DNA of 64,000 bases from Trichosporon coremiiforme (GCA_039545355.1 BCJJ01000008.1:1165004-1229003); one strand, 5' to 3'. Shown: positions 30,673 through 42,844, numbered from the stretch's first letter. Program-made: numbers and translations. Notes: generated from the sequence alone by a model not told the origin.

Positions 30673-32983
30673 ATGGTGTCGAAATCAGTCTTATTCTGCT
30701 TCTTTGCAGCGTGTGAGTGACCTCTACCTCAGCCCCCGACCTGGGGATGACTTGGGCTTTGCTGACATACAGTCGGAGGATGGGTGTTCGGATACGACGT
30801 GAGCCTGCCGCGATCTCGACGCGCGTCAACATACTGACAAGCACAGATCGGATACATCTCGGGATGCCTGATCATGCCCGACTTCGTCAAGCAGTTCGGC
30901 CAGTGGAACGGCACCGAGTACGTGCTCTCGTCCCAGCGGCAGAGTATCATCACCTCGCTACTTAGTGCCGGCACGTTCTTCGGCGCGCTCCTGCAGAGTG
31001 AGTTTTGCTGACCTGCACGGCCGCGACATTTCACGCCAAGCAGACGTTTCACGAAGGCATGATGGAATGCTGATGCCCACCAGCTTTTACCAGCGACAGT
31101 CTCGGGCGCAAATACTCTATCATGTTTTGGTCTGTTATGGTGAGTTTTGGTTCTGAGGAATGGGATTTGGGCTTGGCAAGCTCTGAAGATATGCGGAACG
31201 CATCGTATCGCAAATGCCTCACACACTGGCTTGCGTAGGATGTGATCGCCGTGTGTGTGTGTAGATCGTGTGGACGACGGAACGGTGACCTCCACTGGGT
31301 GGGGGACCTCCACCTCCACTCGTCCATCCAACATGTGCCTGTGGCAGTTCCGCGACCTTCAATCAGGCGACCAAGCTGACTTTCAGTTCACGATCGGTAC
31401 TATCATCCAGCTCGCCTCTTTCGGCCTCGCGCAGATCACCGTCGGCCGCTTCGTCTCCGGTCTCGGCGTCGGAGCGCTCTCCGCCATCGTCCCGCTGTAC
31501 ATCGGTGAGGCTGCTCCGAAGAAGATTCGCGGCTCGCTCCTCGTCCTGTACCAAGTTCAGATCATCTCCGGCCTGTTCCTCGCCTACCTCATCGACCTGG
31601 CGACGCACAAGATCCCGAACTCGGCCTCGTGGCGCATCCCCATCGGCCTGCAGATCATCTGGGGTGTGCTCCTCGTCCTCGGCGCCTGGGCTCTTCCCGA
31701 GTCCCCCCGTCTCCTCCTCGGCAAGGGCAAGGAGGAGCAGGCACTCAAGTCTATCGCAGCCCTGAACGACTGCTCCATCGATGACCCTACAGCTCAGGAG
31801 ATTCTCGTCGAGCTCGAGGAGGCCGTCGCCATCGAAAACGCCGAGGGCAAGGGCTCCTGGTTCGAGCTCTTCTCTCTCAAGGGCCACATGTGGAAGCGCA
31901 CGCTCAACGGCATGATGATTCAGTTCCTTCAGCAGCTGAACGGTCAAAACTTCTATTACTACGTGAGTCAGATCGAAAATCTGTGCTTCTTTTGATATAG
32001 AAAGCTAACTTTCCGCAGTATGTGAGTTGGAAAAGTCGTAAGAAACGATTTCGGTGGAGTGCCACAAAAACAAATTAAAAAAATCAAAAACTAACTAATC
32101 CAGGGCCCCGTCTTCTTCCAGGCGGCCAAGATTGAGAGCTTGAACTCGTACACGATCCAGGTCATCATGGGCGCCGTCTCGTTTGTGATGGTTATGCCGG
32201 CTCTGTGGACGATCGAACACGTCGGCCGCCGCCGATCGCTCATCTCCGGTGCCGCGTTCATGTTCTGTTGCGCGATCGTTGCCGGTCTCGTCGGTCACTT
32301 CTACACCGACAGTCCCAACGTTGCTGAAGACAAGCGCAAGCTCGGAGGCAACATCATGATTGCGTTCGCCATCCTGCACGTCTCGGCGTTCTCGCTCTTC
32401 TGGGGTCCCGCTCCCTGGGTCATCCTCGGCGAGACGTTCCCGCTCCGCGTTCGACCCAAAGGAATCGCGATCGGATCGGCGACCAACTGGTTCTGGAACT
32501 TTATGCTCGGCTACTTCAGGTGAGTATCAAGTCTGGAAGAGCTGCCTCCTGGTTGAAGGCGCGAAACGCGAAATCCGCGAAACGGGGTGGTGGTTAGCAC
32601 AGCGCCACATCCGCTTCTGGCGCCCATCCCTCCACTATCTCGCCCCCCCGTCGGGTTACACTGCCTGAGGGGCGCAGCCGGCACTCTTCCCGCTGCATGC
32701 AAGACCAGTGCTGACTTCCAGCCCTCTTATCGCGGACGACATCGGCCCTCTCATCCTGCTCATCTTCGCGGGTGTTCTTCTCGTCGCCGTGTTCTACGTC
32801 TACTTCATGATCCCCGAGACGCGCCGCCTCACCCTCGAGGAGGTCGACGAGATGTACCGCTCTGGCACGCCCGCCTGGCGTACGAACAACTGGCAGCCGA
32901 CTGTGCGCGAGCACCTCCCCATCGACGACAAGGAGACCGTCCACCAGGAGCACGTCCGCGCCGCCGCCGTCCTCGCCAAGTAA
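30673..32983 (+). CDS. MFS sugar (hexose) transporter with eight exons
   Basis: Plasma-membrane sugar porter of the major facilitator superfamily, 509 aa and 12 predicted helices. Exons: 30673-30712, 30773-30798, 30847-30997, 31084-31139, 31387-31962, 32019-32021, 32104-32519 and 32722-32983; all joins keep frame. Family motifs: GWVFGYDIGYISG, DSLGRKYS, VGRFVSGLGVG followed by PLYIGEAAPKKIRG, LPESPRLLL, and PETRRLTLEEVDEM. The sixth exon is only TAT; it sits between two introns that each have their own donor, CTAAC branch point and CAG, and its inclusion gives NFYYYYGPVFF, the spacing seen in the family (NF-x4-G). The 247-nt intron at 31140-31386 is unusually long for this window. Substrate is not determinable beyond hexose-like. 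Convergent with the amino-acid permease. Confidence 0.9.
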
Positions 32984-33964
32984 TGCGTTCTGTTCTCGGA
33001 GTACGTTGTGTATCATAGTTTTGTTCAGATGGAAGAATCTTAATCCTAGTCCAACCCGCACTGACGCGTCTCAACCTTGCTTGCCTCCAGTAGACAAGAC
33101 TCTGTGCCTGAGGTGTGAAGGGACATAGCGTCGTGCGGTCAGCAGTATGTGTAACAAATGGAGATCGGTCAGACAGGCCACCAGCGTCAGCGAGAAAGCC
33201 CGGCATGCCAGCTTCGCTGGGTTGAGTGTGATGAGAGCGATTGCAACAGTGCCAATGTATCGCTCTCAGCCCTCTGAGTCTCAGGTGTGCCTCTGGCCGC
33301 AAGGTGCCTGTGGGGATCCTTGGATCTGGCGAAGCAGTCCTCTGGCCTCGACCTGTCCATTCAACTACTGATCCTCGGGGCAGTCGTGGGAGACTTTGAA
33401 TGTAGCAAAGGCGTTTTCCGACCTCGAATGGAATCACCGATATCCATTCAGCTGATGCCTCCTGGCAGGCAGGGGCCCGCCGTGGGAACTCTCGAGTCTA
33501 GCAGAGGCGTCCTCCGAGCTCGATGGTTCGTTCATGTCCAATGATGCACCGGCGGCCGTCGGAGACCTTTAATCTAGCGAAGGCGTCCTCCGAGCTCAAT
33601 GGCCGTTTAGGTCGTGTTTCTCGGAATCCCACATACCCCTTCCTTCGTTCGACCATGCGCAACCTCGATTTTTGGGAGAGCGTCCTCCGACCCTGATGAG
33701 ACACATCTACACCGCGATACAACGCTGGTGCCGGGTCCATTTCAAGACATATGCCATGCAGCTGCTGCCACTCATGCCTATTCGTTATGGCCATGCATAT
33801 CACCTCAAGAAGAACACCCTCCAGTTCTTGTCCTTCGCGAGCTGCTCCTACTACGTTGCTACAAATCTACAATTAAGATTGATTACTCTTGTTGTGGTGT
33901 ACTTGCCTGCTCCGGCACCCGAAACGGCCAGCAGGCTTGGTGGAAAGAATGTGATGACGGTTGC
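32984..33964. other. Convergent transporter-permease 3' region
   Basis: About 980 bp between two 3' ends with no supported gene. It contains three imperfect ~49-bp repeats (33383-33602) and a shorter related GAGAGCGTCCTCCGA at about 33677-33692. Confidence 0.5.
33383..33602. repeat. Three imperfect ~49-bp direct repeats
   Basis: Copies at about 33383-33431, 33478-33526 and 33555-33602 share the core TAGC-rAAGGCGT-yyTCCGAgCTC-ATGG and the upstream GTsGGA-ACT. The spacing is irregular (95 and 77 bp). They lie between two convergent genes. Confidence 0.65.
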
Positions 33965-36263
33965 TCACCAGTTCTTGAGCTGGTAGATGACCTTGTCCTT
34001 GAAGGACAAGGACTTGTAGTGCATCTCGTCCTCGTCCTCCTCGTCGAGGCCCTGGAACTCGCGCGCACCCGTGTACAGGTCCATCTCGTGCGGCTTGACG
34101 AACTTGGTCTTGCGCACAAACTTGTAAATGATGAATCCGAACACGTACACGGGGATGGCGATGTAGTGGCAGATGAAGTCCTTGTACTTGAAGGTCGGGC
34201 CGATGAAGGCGTCAAAGCCCTTGAAGATGGCGATGAGGACGGTGATGAAGAGCGCAAAGATGGCGGCGTACGGCTGGAACGGCGACTTGTAGGGGAGCGA
34301 GTCGCGCGAGATGCCCTGCGCCTTGAGGCCGCGCATCATGGCGAGGTGCGAGGACAGGATCGAGATCCACGAGAGGGCACCGCAGATGGTGACGGCAGAG
34401 GTGAAGTAAGACCAGACAGAGAGACCGTCGGCGGACGAACAGATGTAGGCGAGACCCATGAACATGCCGGTGAAGGCGAACGAGGCCATTGGGACACCGC
34501 GCGAGTTGCAGTAGGTGAAGATGCGAGGAGCGTTGCCGTCCTTGGCCATGCCGTAGAGCGTACGCGAGGCAATGTACTGGTCCGAGTTGGCGGCGGAGAA
34601 GGTGAAGATGAGGAGACAAGCGTTGACGAGGCCGGGGAGACCCTTAATGCCGGCCTCCTGGATGGCGACGACGAAGGGCGAGGCAGACGCGGTCGTCTTG
34701 TTGTTGCCCGAAGTGGCGGTCTTGAGGAGCTCGCCTTGGCCGTCGACGACCATGCCGGTCAGGAGAATGAGAATGATGTAGAAGAACAGGATACGGTAGA
34801 AGGTCTTCTTGATGGCGGCGGGGACGGTCTTGCGGGGGTTCTTGGCCTCACCGACGGTGACACCGATGAGCTCAGTACCCATGTACGCGAAGAGGGCGCC
34901 GACGAGAGCCTTGACGAAACCGAGGAAGCGACCGGCGGCACCACCAGGACCCGCGTTCTTCGGGTACGAGACGAAGGCCTTGCCGTCCTTCCAGTAACGG
35001 AAGCCGATGCGGTCGTGGTTGGGGCCACCTCCGAGGTCGAGGACGAGACCGAGGATGATGAGGCCGGAGAGGGTCAAAATCTTGATGAACGAGAGCCAAA
35101 ATTCGACCTCGCCGAACCACTTGATACCGAGGAAGTTCATGGCGACGACGAAGGCGATCAGGATCGTGACCCAGGCGGCCGAGTTGATCTTGTCATTCCA
35201 GAAGCGGATGACGAGCGCGCCGGCGACGATCTGGTTCGGGGACAGAATGAGGTACTTGCAGAGGTAGACGAGGGCGGTCGCGAAGCCAAACGCGGGATCG
35301 ACAGTCCTCGTCGCAAAGCCCGGGAATCCACGCTTCGAGGGGAAAGCCGCCGACATCTCACCCAGGGACATCAGGACGCAGAAACAGACGGCGCCCATGA
35401 TGCAGTACGCGATGAACAGGGAGCCAGGGCCGGACTGATTCAGCGACGGGCCGGATCCGATCAGGAGACCAGTACCTAGTACGTCAGCGGCGATCTCTCT
35501 TACATTTCAACGGTTGATGGGGGCAGGGAACGGGGAGATAGAGAGCCGTTAGCGAGGCGTACTCGATGCCACGAGCCGTGTACGCTCCGCCTGCCGCGCG
35601 ATTACTGCGCAACACGCGGTCGCGCGAGATTGCACGGCTGGAACGGCAAACGTTCTTGGGGCACCACCCGCAGCCGACACAAATTCCCGGCTCCGCAATC
35701 CGCGACATGCCGGATACCCGGATCTCGTTGTGCTGCGATGCAGATTCACTGCATGCGCTGGGAGGCGCCGCGGCGTACCGCGTACCGCCGTGTAGCACCG
35801 TGACGCTGATGCGCACGGGTGGGGAACGGCGCTTTGCGCTTGGGCGGCGATCTATGCCAAATAAAACCCACAGTCCACAGGTGGGCGGGGGCTTGGCATA
35901 CCCAGCTCCCGCACATGGGTCCCATCGCCCAGGTCACGGGGACAATGGGACGCGGGGAAGAAGCCACAATTCGCAGGGCATGGCACTCCATGCCGTGACA
36001 GCATGCGGGTGCACGCCAGCGCCATTGCACCCTGCCTCATTGCCATCAACACGAGTCTACTCACCGATAGCACCACCGATGGCAATCATACTGATCTGAC
36101 GCGGCTTCAGGGAGCGGTGCGTCTCCTCCTCCTGCGCCGCGACGGGGCTGCCGACCTCCTCGACGCCATACTGGTACGAGGCCGAGTCCTTCTCCTCGAT
36201 GTGGCCGCCGAAGTTCTTCTCGTCGTCGTACCCTGGGCCGAGGTACACCTGGTTGTTCGACAT
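33965..36263 (-). CDS. Amino-acid permease (APC superfamily, AAT/YAT family)
   Basis: Plasma-membrane proton-coupled amino-acid importer, 569 aa with about 12 helices. Exons are 36263-36065 and 35475-33965; the junction restores MIAIGGAIGTGLLIGSG, the invariant first-helix motif of fungal amino-acid permeases. Other signatures: FPSKRGFPGFATRTVDPAFGF, GALVIRFW, AYMGTELIGVTVGEAKNP and SRTLYGMAKDGNAPRIF. The cytosolic N-terminus contains acidic and lysine residues suited to ubiquitin control. The intron (35476-36064) is 589 nt, far longer than any other here, yet has GTGAGT, CTGAC and TAG. Substrate range is unknown. Convergent with the sugar transporter; a TATA box lies upstream. Confidence 0.93.
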
Positions 36264-39200
36264 GGTTGCTGAGCGCTTGTAGATTGTTGGTCGTGTCGTG
36301 GGGTCGTTTGATTATTAAGCTGGCTCGGCGTTACCTATGAGACGGCAACGACTTGTGGTTGCAAGTGTGCTGCGCGATGCCGGGGCTGGGCGGGCTCGAC
36401 GCTGGTGGGGGAACACTTGGGTAGGGGTGAAAGTACGACGAGGAGAGAAGGCGCAGCGGCGAGCAGCTGGGGGATCTTTATAGTCGCCGGGCTGGTAGCG
36501 TATGGTCGCAGCGCCTGATTCTTGGCGTCCGGATCATGACTGGGAGTACGCACTGGATCGGTACGCTTTGATGATGGCAGCTGGACGGCACGGGAGGGAC
36601 GGAACCGGAGGACACAAGCCTTGGCCACTCAATGCCAGGATACGACCGCGGACCGCCTGGCCAGGACACAGAGACTGGACACTGGGTTCCTGGGCGATGT
36701 CCCAATCCGAGCAGCGAGCAGCCTTGGGGCCCTGCGTGATTCTGCCTTGTCTGCTGGTCGTCAGTCTCGATCATCCACAACAGTGAGGTGAACTGCGAGC
36801 GCTGTGAGGGGGCGAACGACCGACGACCTTCAGCCGTCTGTGCCTGACGCCGTCACACGAGACAAGCGACAGGGATGACAGGAGGCACAAAGGCGAAGGC
36901 CGGGTACGGATTGCAGATTGCAGATGGCAGAGATACGCTCAGCCGTAGCAGGAGGGACAGAGACAAAGGGAACGGCGACCCACGGGGCAGTTGGGGCAGA
37001 CACGGCTGACGCAGGGTGCAGGGCCAAGGCCAGGAGCTGGCCAGGAGGGGTAGGAGGCGGCAACATGCAACGGCACAGGATGAAAGAACGGCAGGAAATA
37101 GACTAAGCGCTCGACCAAACCTTGTAGTGTCGAGACGTAAAACGGCGCTAGCCCCGAGTCTGGAGACGGTGAGCCCGTCCTGGACAAGAGTGACCAAGCC
37201 CAGCCAAACGAATAGACGACCGTCAACACAGTTTGCCAAGAGAAGCAGGGGACCAGGCACTGCCGCCTCAGGCAGCGTCCTGCGAGCATCCTGCGAGGCG
37301 TCAAAAGTGGGGCTCAGGGCACAATCAGGTGATGTCAGGCGCACCGCCTGGCCCACCCGCTCCTGCCGATTCAGGTCTTGTGTAGCGAGATCATCCTGCC
37401 CGGCTCATCACCCTGGTCCCCGAGACGTTCGGCCAGTCCGACGCCTGACAAACTCTCGTCCGCTTTGCTGCACCAGCAGAGCCCCAGTGGGTGTCCACAG
37501 TGGCCCCCACCTGGCCCCAGATGCCCGCGTACGCAGCCAACAAGTGGGCATCAGGCTCGATCCAGGCTGTCGATCGAGCAACGTCGTGCGAGTGACATTC
37601 CTCGATCTGCCCCAGCGACCCAGGAGCATCACCCACTGCCTCTCCCCGACATCACATGTTTGGCAATCCGCAATTTCGAACCGTCCAAGCATCACTTCCC
37701 GACCCTTTCCAATCCAGATCTCTGTATCTCTCCGCTCGTCTGCTTTCCTCTCGTCGCTTGCAGATATCTTGTTCTCGGGCAAAGGCATAGATAGGCTCGA
37801 TAGGAGAAACTGATAGCCACCCCAGCAGACTCGCACCCCCTATCTGGGGATCGTGATGCCAGCTCCTGATAACGCTTGGCAGGCGTCCACATGCTGCGGA
37901 GCTTGTCTGGGAGTGCGCGCGAGCTCCGTACGCTGATCGCCGGCGGACCTTGATTCCTCAACTAAGGCCGGCTAGGACGGCGACTTGGAAAACGGCTTAC
38001 TGGGCGTCCAGCTGCGGGCGTATCGGCCCGCAATGTCCAGCGTCCCTATAGGCCAGTCCACGATCCGCGATCGTTCAATCGGGCCAGAATGATTCTTGAT
38101 CCCCAGATCCCTGGACCCGTGCTCCAGCTCAGGTTAAGTGATGCTCAACCTCTCTACTCGTCTGAAGCCCCGGAAGGGGGCAAGGATCTCTGCGACACTC
38201 ACCGTGGAGCATGCTCAGGGTCAGGAGTGGGAGGAGATGCCGTCCCGCATGTCCAACATTATGCACAGCGTTCAGAGTGCGTTCCAGTGGTTTATCCAAT
38301 CTTGCGCCGACGCTTATCGAATCTTTGAAGCTTGTTGGGGCAACTTCGACGCTCAGTGCATGGACCGAAGAACAAAACCTTGCGCGTCGCACGTTGCTCA
38401 AGGACGACTGCCAAGACCGGTGCCTTCATCTGACCCGAGCGAGAGATTCCCGCACATGGACGCCCAAGACTTGAGTGCGCAGAATCGCACTGCTCGGCTG
38501 GTCGTCCTCGAAGAAAGGTCAGAGCACGTACGGTCAGAGCACGTAGCAAACCCGGCCGTGCAGTCCGCGCACGCTGAAGACGATTCAGGCAAATCAATGC
38601 AGACGGCTTCTGCCGCCTTTAGGCGCTGTGGGCGCAATTGCTATGTCTTGTAGTGCCGACGCCCACTCGAGCGACCGATGACATCAGTAGCCCGCGCTAT
38701 TCTGAGAGGGAGCCAGCTGACGTAGAGGTCGCGTTGAAGGCGTCGTAACTTAGTCGCGCGTTCCTCGTCGACACAACTTTGACGCAGCCCTGCGTCAGAT
38801 ATGTCTTGGAAGCTTCATTTGGTCGTCATGTATAGCTTGCCCACCGCGTCGTGGACCCCAAAGATCTGCAGTGCCAGCCGCTCACATGCTGTTCCGCGGT
38901 ATGCGAGCATTATGCCCAGATGCTCAGTACTGGGAAAGCGACGGATGCTGGACACATGCCTCAGCAGCAGCATCACTGTGGACGTGGCACGTTGCTGTGT
39001 GCATGGCGAGGAGGCGAGGACTGGACGAGTGCAAACGAAGGTCCGAACAGCAAAATTTCCATTTGGACCTTCTCTCCATGCTTGCCTTCCCTTTCCGAGC
39101 CCTGTCCGATCGTTGTCGCAGGAGGCTGCAGAACAAGTTTCTGCGCTGCGCACGTATCCCTGTTCTCCCTGTTCGCATCCCATCGCAACGCAAAGCCACA

Positions 39201-41098
39201 CTTCCACGCATGCGACGAAACGGCGATGCACTTTCCGGCGACTTACGAGCTTGGCAGGGAACGGCGACCGTCATGGGTGGCCAAGACGACGCCGACGGTG
39301 GCTTGGCTGACATGTGGTCGGGCGCTCGTTGAACTTCGCGTAAAAACAAGTTCCGGTGCGGTGGTTCGTGGAGCATGACAGGTGGTGGTGCCAACGGATC
39401 GACATTTGACCGAGTATGCAGTGGCGTCGAGATCTCGGGGGACATGGAGAGGAAGGGCGATAGAGGGGATACGGCCGGAGGGAGCCAGGATGTCGATGCT
39501 ACACTGGTTGGCACGCACAGGCAGGGACGGAAGTCTTCTTGGACAAGGATCAGGACGTGCAAGTGCTGGAGGCGCGGGGAGGGGTAAAGCACAGACAAGG
39601 GACAAACAGTCGGGGCCAGGAAACGTCCAAAAGAAGGATAGAACATCGACAAGAAGAAAGATGACAAGGGCGGAGGGGGATCGTGTGTGTGCTGCGCTTC
39701 CGAGGAAGGCAGCGGACGAGCGAGGGAGGCACACGAACCGCGCTCGGCTTCTTGATAGTCCCGGCGCTGCACCGGGTTGTCTCACCTGACCCCCCCTTCC
39801 TCGTGTCCTGAAGTGCAGGGGCCGCTGACAAAGTCGCCTTGACGTGGAAAACTGAGACAGGTAGGACAGCGGACAGAGTACAGTGTCGCAGTTCGCTGTG
39901 CTGCAGAGTCAAGTTGAGTACTCGAGGTAGCAAGTACAGCCGAAGGCTTGTTTCGTCGCCGCCATTCAAGTGCAGTAGAGTTAGCGCTTGCTCACTTAAC
40001 GATTACAGCCGAGATAGACATGACATCCAATCTTAACGTCTGAAGCTGTCACTTCTCGATTGATTGCCGTAGCGCCTGCGGGCAACGAGCCGAAGTCGCC
40101 CCGCTAGAAGCTCGTGAAACCCGACAGTCAAGACCACTGTGCAAGGTCATGTGAGTGGCGACTTTCCGTATCGGCACTCGGCGCGCGTGGTCTTATCGCA
40201 GATCGCCGACTTTTTATTCCCGCAACTGGGATCGAGTGGGGATCGAGCTGTTGTTAGAATCGTCGTGCGCTGTGATCGGAATGGTCGCTGGACATTCCTC
40301 ACATTGCTCCGTCTCTCACTCGTACACACACAGCACAGACAGTTGCAGGCAAAGGTTTCGCAGAGGCGGGGGGCTCCGATCCAGGCACCTTGACCATCCA
40401 GGCTCGCCTCCCTATAAGTATGTTGTCTCTTTGCTCCGTCGGACCTTCCCTTCCATCTGTCCAGACAGCCACACAGCGCCACAAACACACAGCGCACGCT
40501 TCTGCTTGTCACCTTCGGCCCCTTGGGGCTCGGATCGAAGCAATATCCGCATTGACTAGCCTCCGAGGCCGTCACCAAGGTCCGGCGAGCGCATTTGGAA
40601 CGTCTGAACGCAAAACACAGCATAGACCGCGGTGTTGCCGTGGAATCGGTGAGGAAACAGGGTGTGGGATGCCCTCGTGACATACGGGAACAGGCTGTAC
40701 ATTGCTGGAATGGTGTACGTTTGCGGGCACCGCGGTGGAGGCCCCGCCTCGGAACTCGGCATGGCTCGTTACGAGGCGCGCGGAGCCACGTTTCTGCACC
40801 CAGGCTCCGGGATACGGTGAGGACTGAATAAAGTCAGGGCGGATCACCTAAGCAAAACGTGATACTGCGAGCTTGCCCGGTGCTGACTGACGGCATGGCA
40901 GTGGTTTCGGCTCGGATGGGGGTTAGTGCGTAGGTGGGGCAGATTTCGGGGGGCACGCGTTCCGGTCAAAATGCTAAATGCAACAAATCCTCTCTTCATA
41001 CTTTCTCATATCATTGTTGCCCGACTTCTCATTCATCCACACCCACACGACTGGCTTTTGCATTCACACATCCTACAACACCCACCTGCACACCGACC
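36264..41098. other. 4.8-kb gene-poor interval
   Basis: The longest stretch without a supported gene. Many ORFs of 60-280 codons overlap on both strands, including one of 282 codons (39772-38924, minus) and one of 171 (38138-38653, plus), but none has recognisable domains, consistent splice structure or a sensible composition. GGTCAGAGCACGTA is duplicated near 38517-38546. A CCCTATAAGTATG element at about 40410 is TATA-like but leads into no convincing gene. Likely a large regulatory region for the permease and/or dioxygenase, or it holds non-coding transcripts; no transposon remnant was recognised. Confidence 0.45.
36476..36482 (-). promoter_or_regulatory. TATA box of amino-acid permease gene
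   Basis: TATAAAG on the minus strand, about 210 bp before the permease ATG. Confidence 0.45.
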
Positions 41099-42736
41099 AT
41101 GATGTCGCACCCTCACCCGCTCGCGTCTCTGCCCCCGGGACACTTCCTCGCCCTTCCCCCGACCTTCTCCAACGACCCCGGAACGTCCATTACCACCGCC
41201 TCGCACGCGGCCCCGTCCGCGCCTAACGTTGCCTCGCTCGCTGCCGCCGACTTCGATGTCGACGTTCGTACCGGTTTCCTTCCGCCGAAGGCCAACGTCG
41301 AGCGCCTGCCGCCACCCTATGACGTGTGGGAGGACGCATTTGAGGCCGCCCATGGAGACAAGCCCGGAGACGGTGTCCGGTTAGGCGGAGGCCGCGCTAA
41401 GGATGAGGCGTGGCGGGAAGGCGTCCGCGCCATGCCTGTCCTTGACATTGTCGGACTCAACGACCTTCCTCTTCTCCGCCGTGCGCACCTTGTCCTCGCC
41501 TTCCTCCTCCACTTCTACGTGCACACGACCCCCACTGAGGGTGAGAAGCCGACCGAGGTTCCCGCCTGTATCTCGGTCCCCATCCTGAAGATCTCGCCCC
41601 TCGTCGGTCTCCCTCCTGTCCTCACCTACGCCGACACTGTGCTTTGGAACGTCCAGGGCACCGACTCTTCCCACCTCATCAACCTCACCGACAACCCGCC
41701 CACCCGCACCCTGGGAACGTTTACGGGCACTAAGTCCGAGGCTGGCTTCTACACTGTTTCGGCCGAGTGCGAGGCTGCTGGTGCCGCCGCGCTCACCCTC
41801 ATGCGTCAGTGTCTCGACGAGCTTTTCCTCGCCGACGAGGTCGCTCTTCGCCGCCTCACTATCTACCTTCGCCAGCTCGCTGTCCAGATCGACCGCGTCG
41901 GTGACATTACCCTGAAGATGATGACCGAAGTTGACCCCGAGGAGTTCTACCACCTCATCCGACCATGGTTCCGTGGCGGCGATGGCAGTGGACCCGACGC
42001 CCCTGGATGGCTTTTCCTGGGAACCAGTGGGGATGACTCGCTTGGAGAGGCTGAGAACATGCTTTCTGCCTCCACTTACACTACCGAGGACGGAGAGGAG
42101 GTCCGGGGACGGAAGTTCTCGGGTCCGAGCGCGGGACAAAGCTCTGTCGTTCACGCCTTCGACGTCTTCCTTACTGTCGACCACGCTCCCCGCGCCGACG
42201 AGGACAGCGAGTCGATCGCCATCGCTGGCGGAACCGAGTCGCCCCGCATTATCCTCAACAGCTCGCCTGTGGTTCAGCACCACCACGATGAGGACGACGC
42301 GCCGCTCGCTACTCCCACGGAGCAGTCTGGCGGCCTCGTCGAGGCTACTTTCCTCCAGCGTATGCTCCAGTACATGCCCCTCCCCCACCGCACCTTCCTC
42401 CTCCACCTCGCCGCGCACCCGACGCCGCTACGCCCGCTCGTCATCGCTCGCGCCAACACGCACCCCGAGCTCGCCGAGGCGTACAACGAGGCGCTCGCCG
42501 CCCTCCGCCGCTTCCGTGACAAGCACATGCGCGTCGTCTCCCGCCACATTGTTCAGCAGGCTCGCCGCCCGCCGAGTGAGCGCATCCTCAAGCTCCTCGG
42601 TCGCGAGGGCGAGGTTGCCGAGAAGCAGGAGGACGTCAGCGACGACCAGCTCCGCGGCACCGGCGGCACGCCCCTGATCCGCTTCCTGAAGCGCTGCAGG
42701 GATAACGTGTCGCGCGCGATGGTGAAGGACGCGTAA
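41099..42736 (+). CDS. BNA2: Indoleamine 2,3-dioxygenase (BNA2-type)
   Basis: Heme enzyme opening the indole ring of tryptophan to N-formylkynurenine, first step of the kynurenine/NAD pathway. Single exon, 545 aa, starting at the first of two adjacent ATGs (MMSHPHP). Family features: PPPYDVWEDAFEA near the N-terminus, ISVPILKISPLVGLPPVLTYAD with VLWN, the GRKFSGPSAGQSSVVHAFDVFL block (the IDO SGGSAGQSS region), MPLPHRTFLLHL with the probable proximal heme His, and the C-terminal FRDKHMRVVSRHI and TGGTPLIRFLK. It is longer than yeast Bna2 through a variable loop (about 375-425). The frame extends upstream to 40934 but that part looks like leader. Confidence 0.92.
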   Translation: MMSHPHPLASLPPGHFLALPPTFSNDPGTSITTASHAAPSAPNVASLAAADFDVDVRTGFLPPKANVERLPPPYDVWEDAFEAAHGDKPGDGVRLGGGRAKDEAWREGVRAMPVLDIVGLNDLPLLRRAHLVLAFLLHFYVHTTPTEGEKPTEVPACISVPILKISPLVGLPPVLTYADTVLWNVQGTDSSHLINLTDNPPTRTLGTFTGTKSEAGFYTVSAECEAAGAAALTLMRQCLDELFLADEVALRRLTIYLRQLAVQIDRVGDITLKMMTEVDPEEFYHLIRPWFRGGDGSGPDAPGWLFLGTSGDDSLGEAENMLSASTYTTEDGEEVRGRKFSGPSAGQSSVVHAFDVFLTVDHAPRADEDSESIAIAGGTESPRIILNSSPVVQHHHDEDDAPLATPTEQSGGLVEATFLQRMLQYMPLPHRTFLLHLAAHPTPLRPLVIARANTHPELAEAYNEALAALRRFRDKHMRVVSRHIVQQARRPPSERILKLLGREGEVAEKQEDVSDDQLRGTGGTPLIRFLKRCRDNVSRAMVKDA

Positions 42737-42844
42737 AACTGCGGTTAGAAACATAGCCGATCAGCATAGAGTGGAGCAGAATAGACGGGACGGGGCGCCG
42801 GAGCGCTAGAGCGCTAGAGCGGTTGTATATAGATGCCCAAATCG

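Noticed and set aside
33614..35479. 621-codon plus-strand ORF opposite the amino-acid permease
   Set aside because: Glu/Asp/Gly/Val-rich antisense shadow; the minus strand encodes clear permease motifs.
35476..35503. A 28-nt intron (GTAAGA..CTGAC..TAG) at the end of the permease intron
   Set aside because: Below the minimum intron size seen here (about 35 nt), and it yields no useful upstream exon.
38924..39772. 282-codon minus-strand ORF in the gene-poor interval
   Set aside because: Ser/Pro/Arg low complexity, overlapped by equally long ORFs in other frames; no domain, no consistent splice sites.
40390..40680. ORF after a TATA-like element at 40410
   Set aside because: Short, unconserved-looking and without introns; the TATA match alone is weak evidence.
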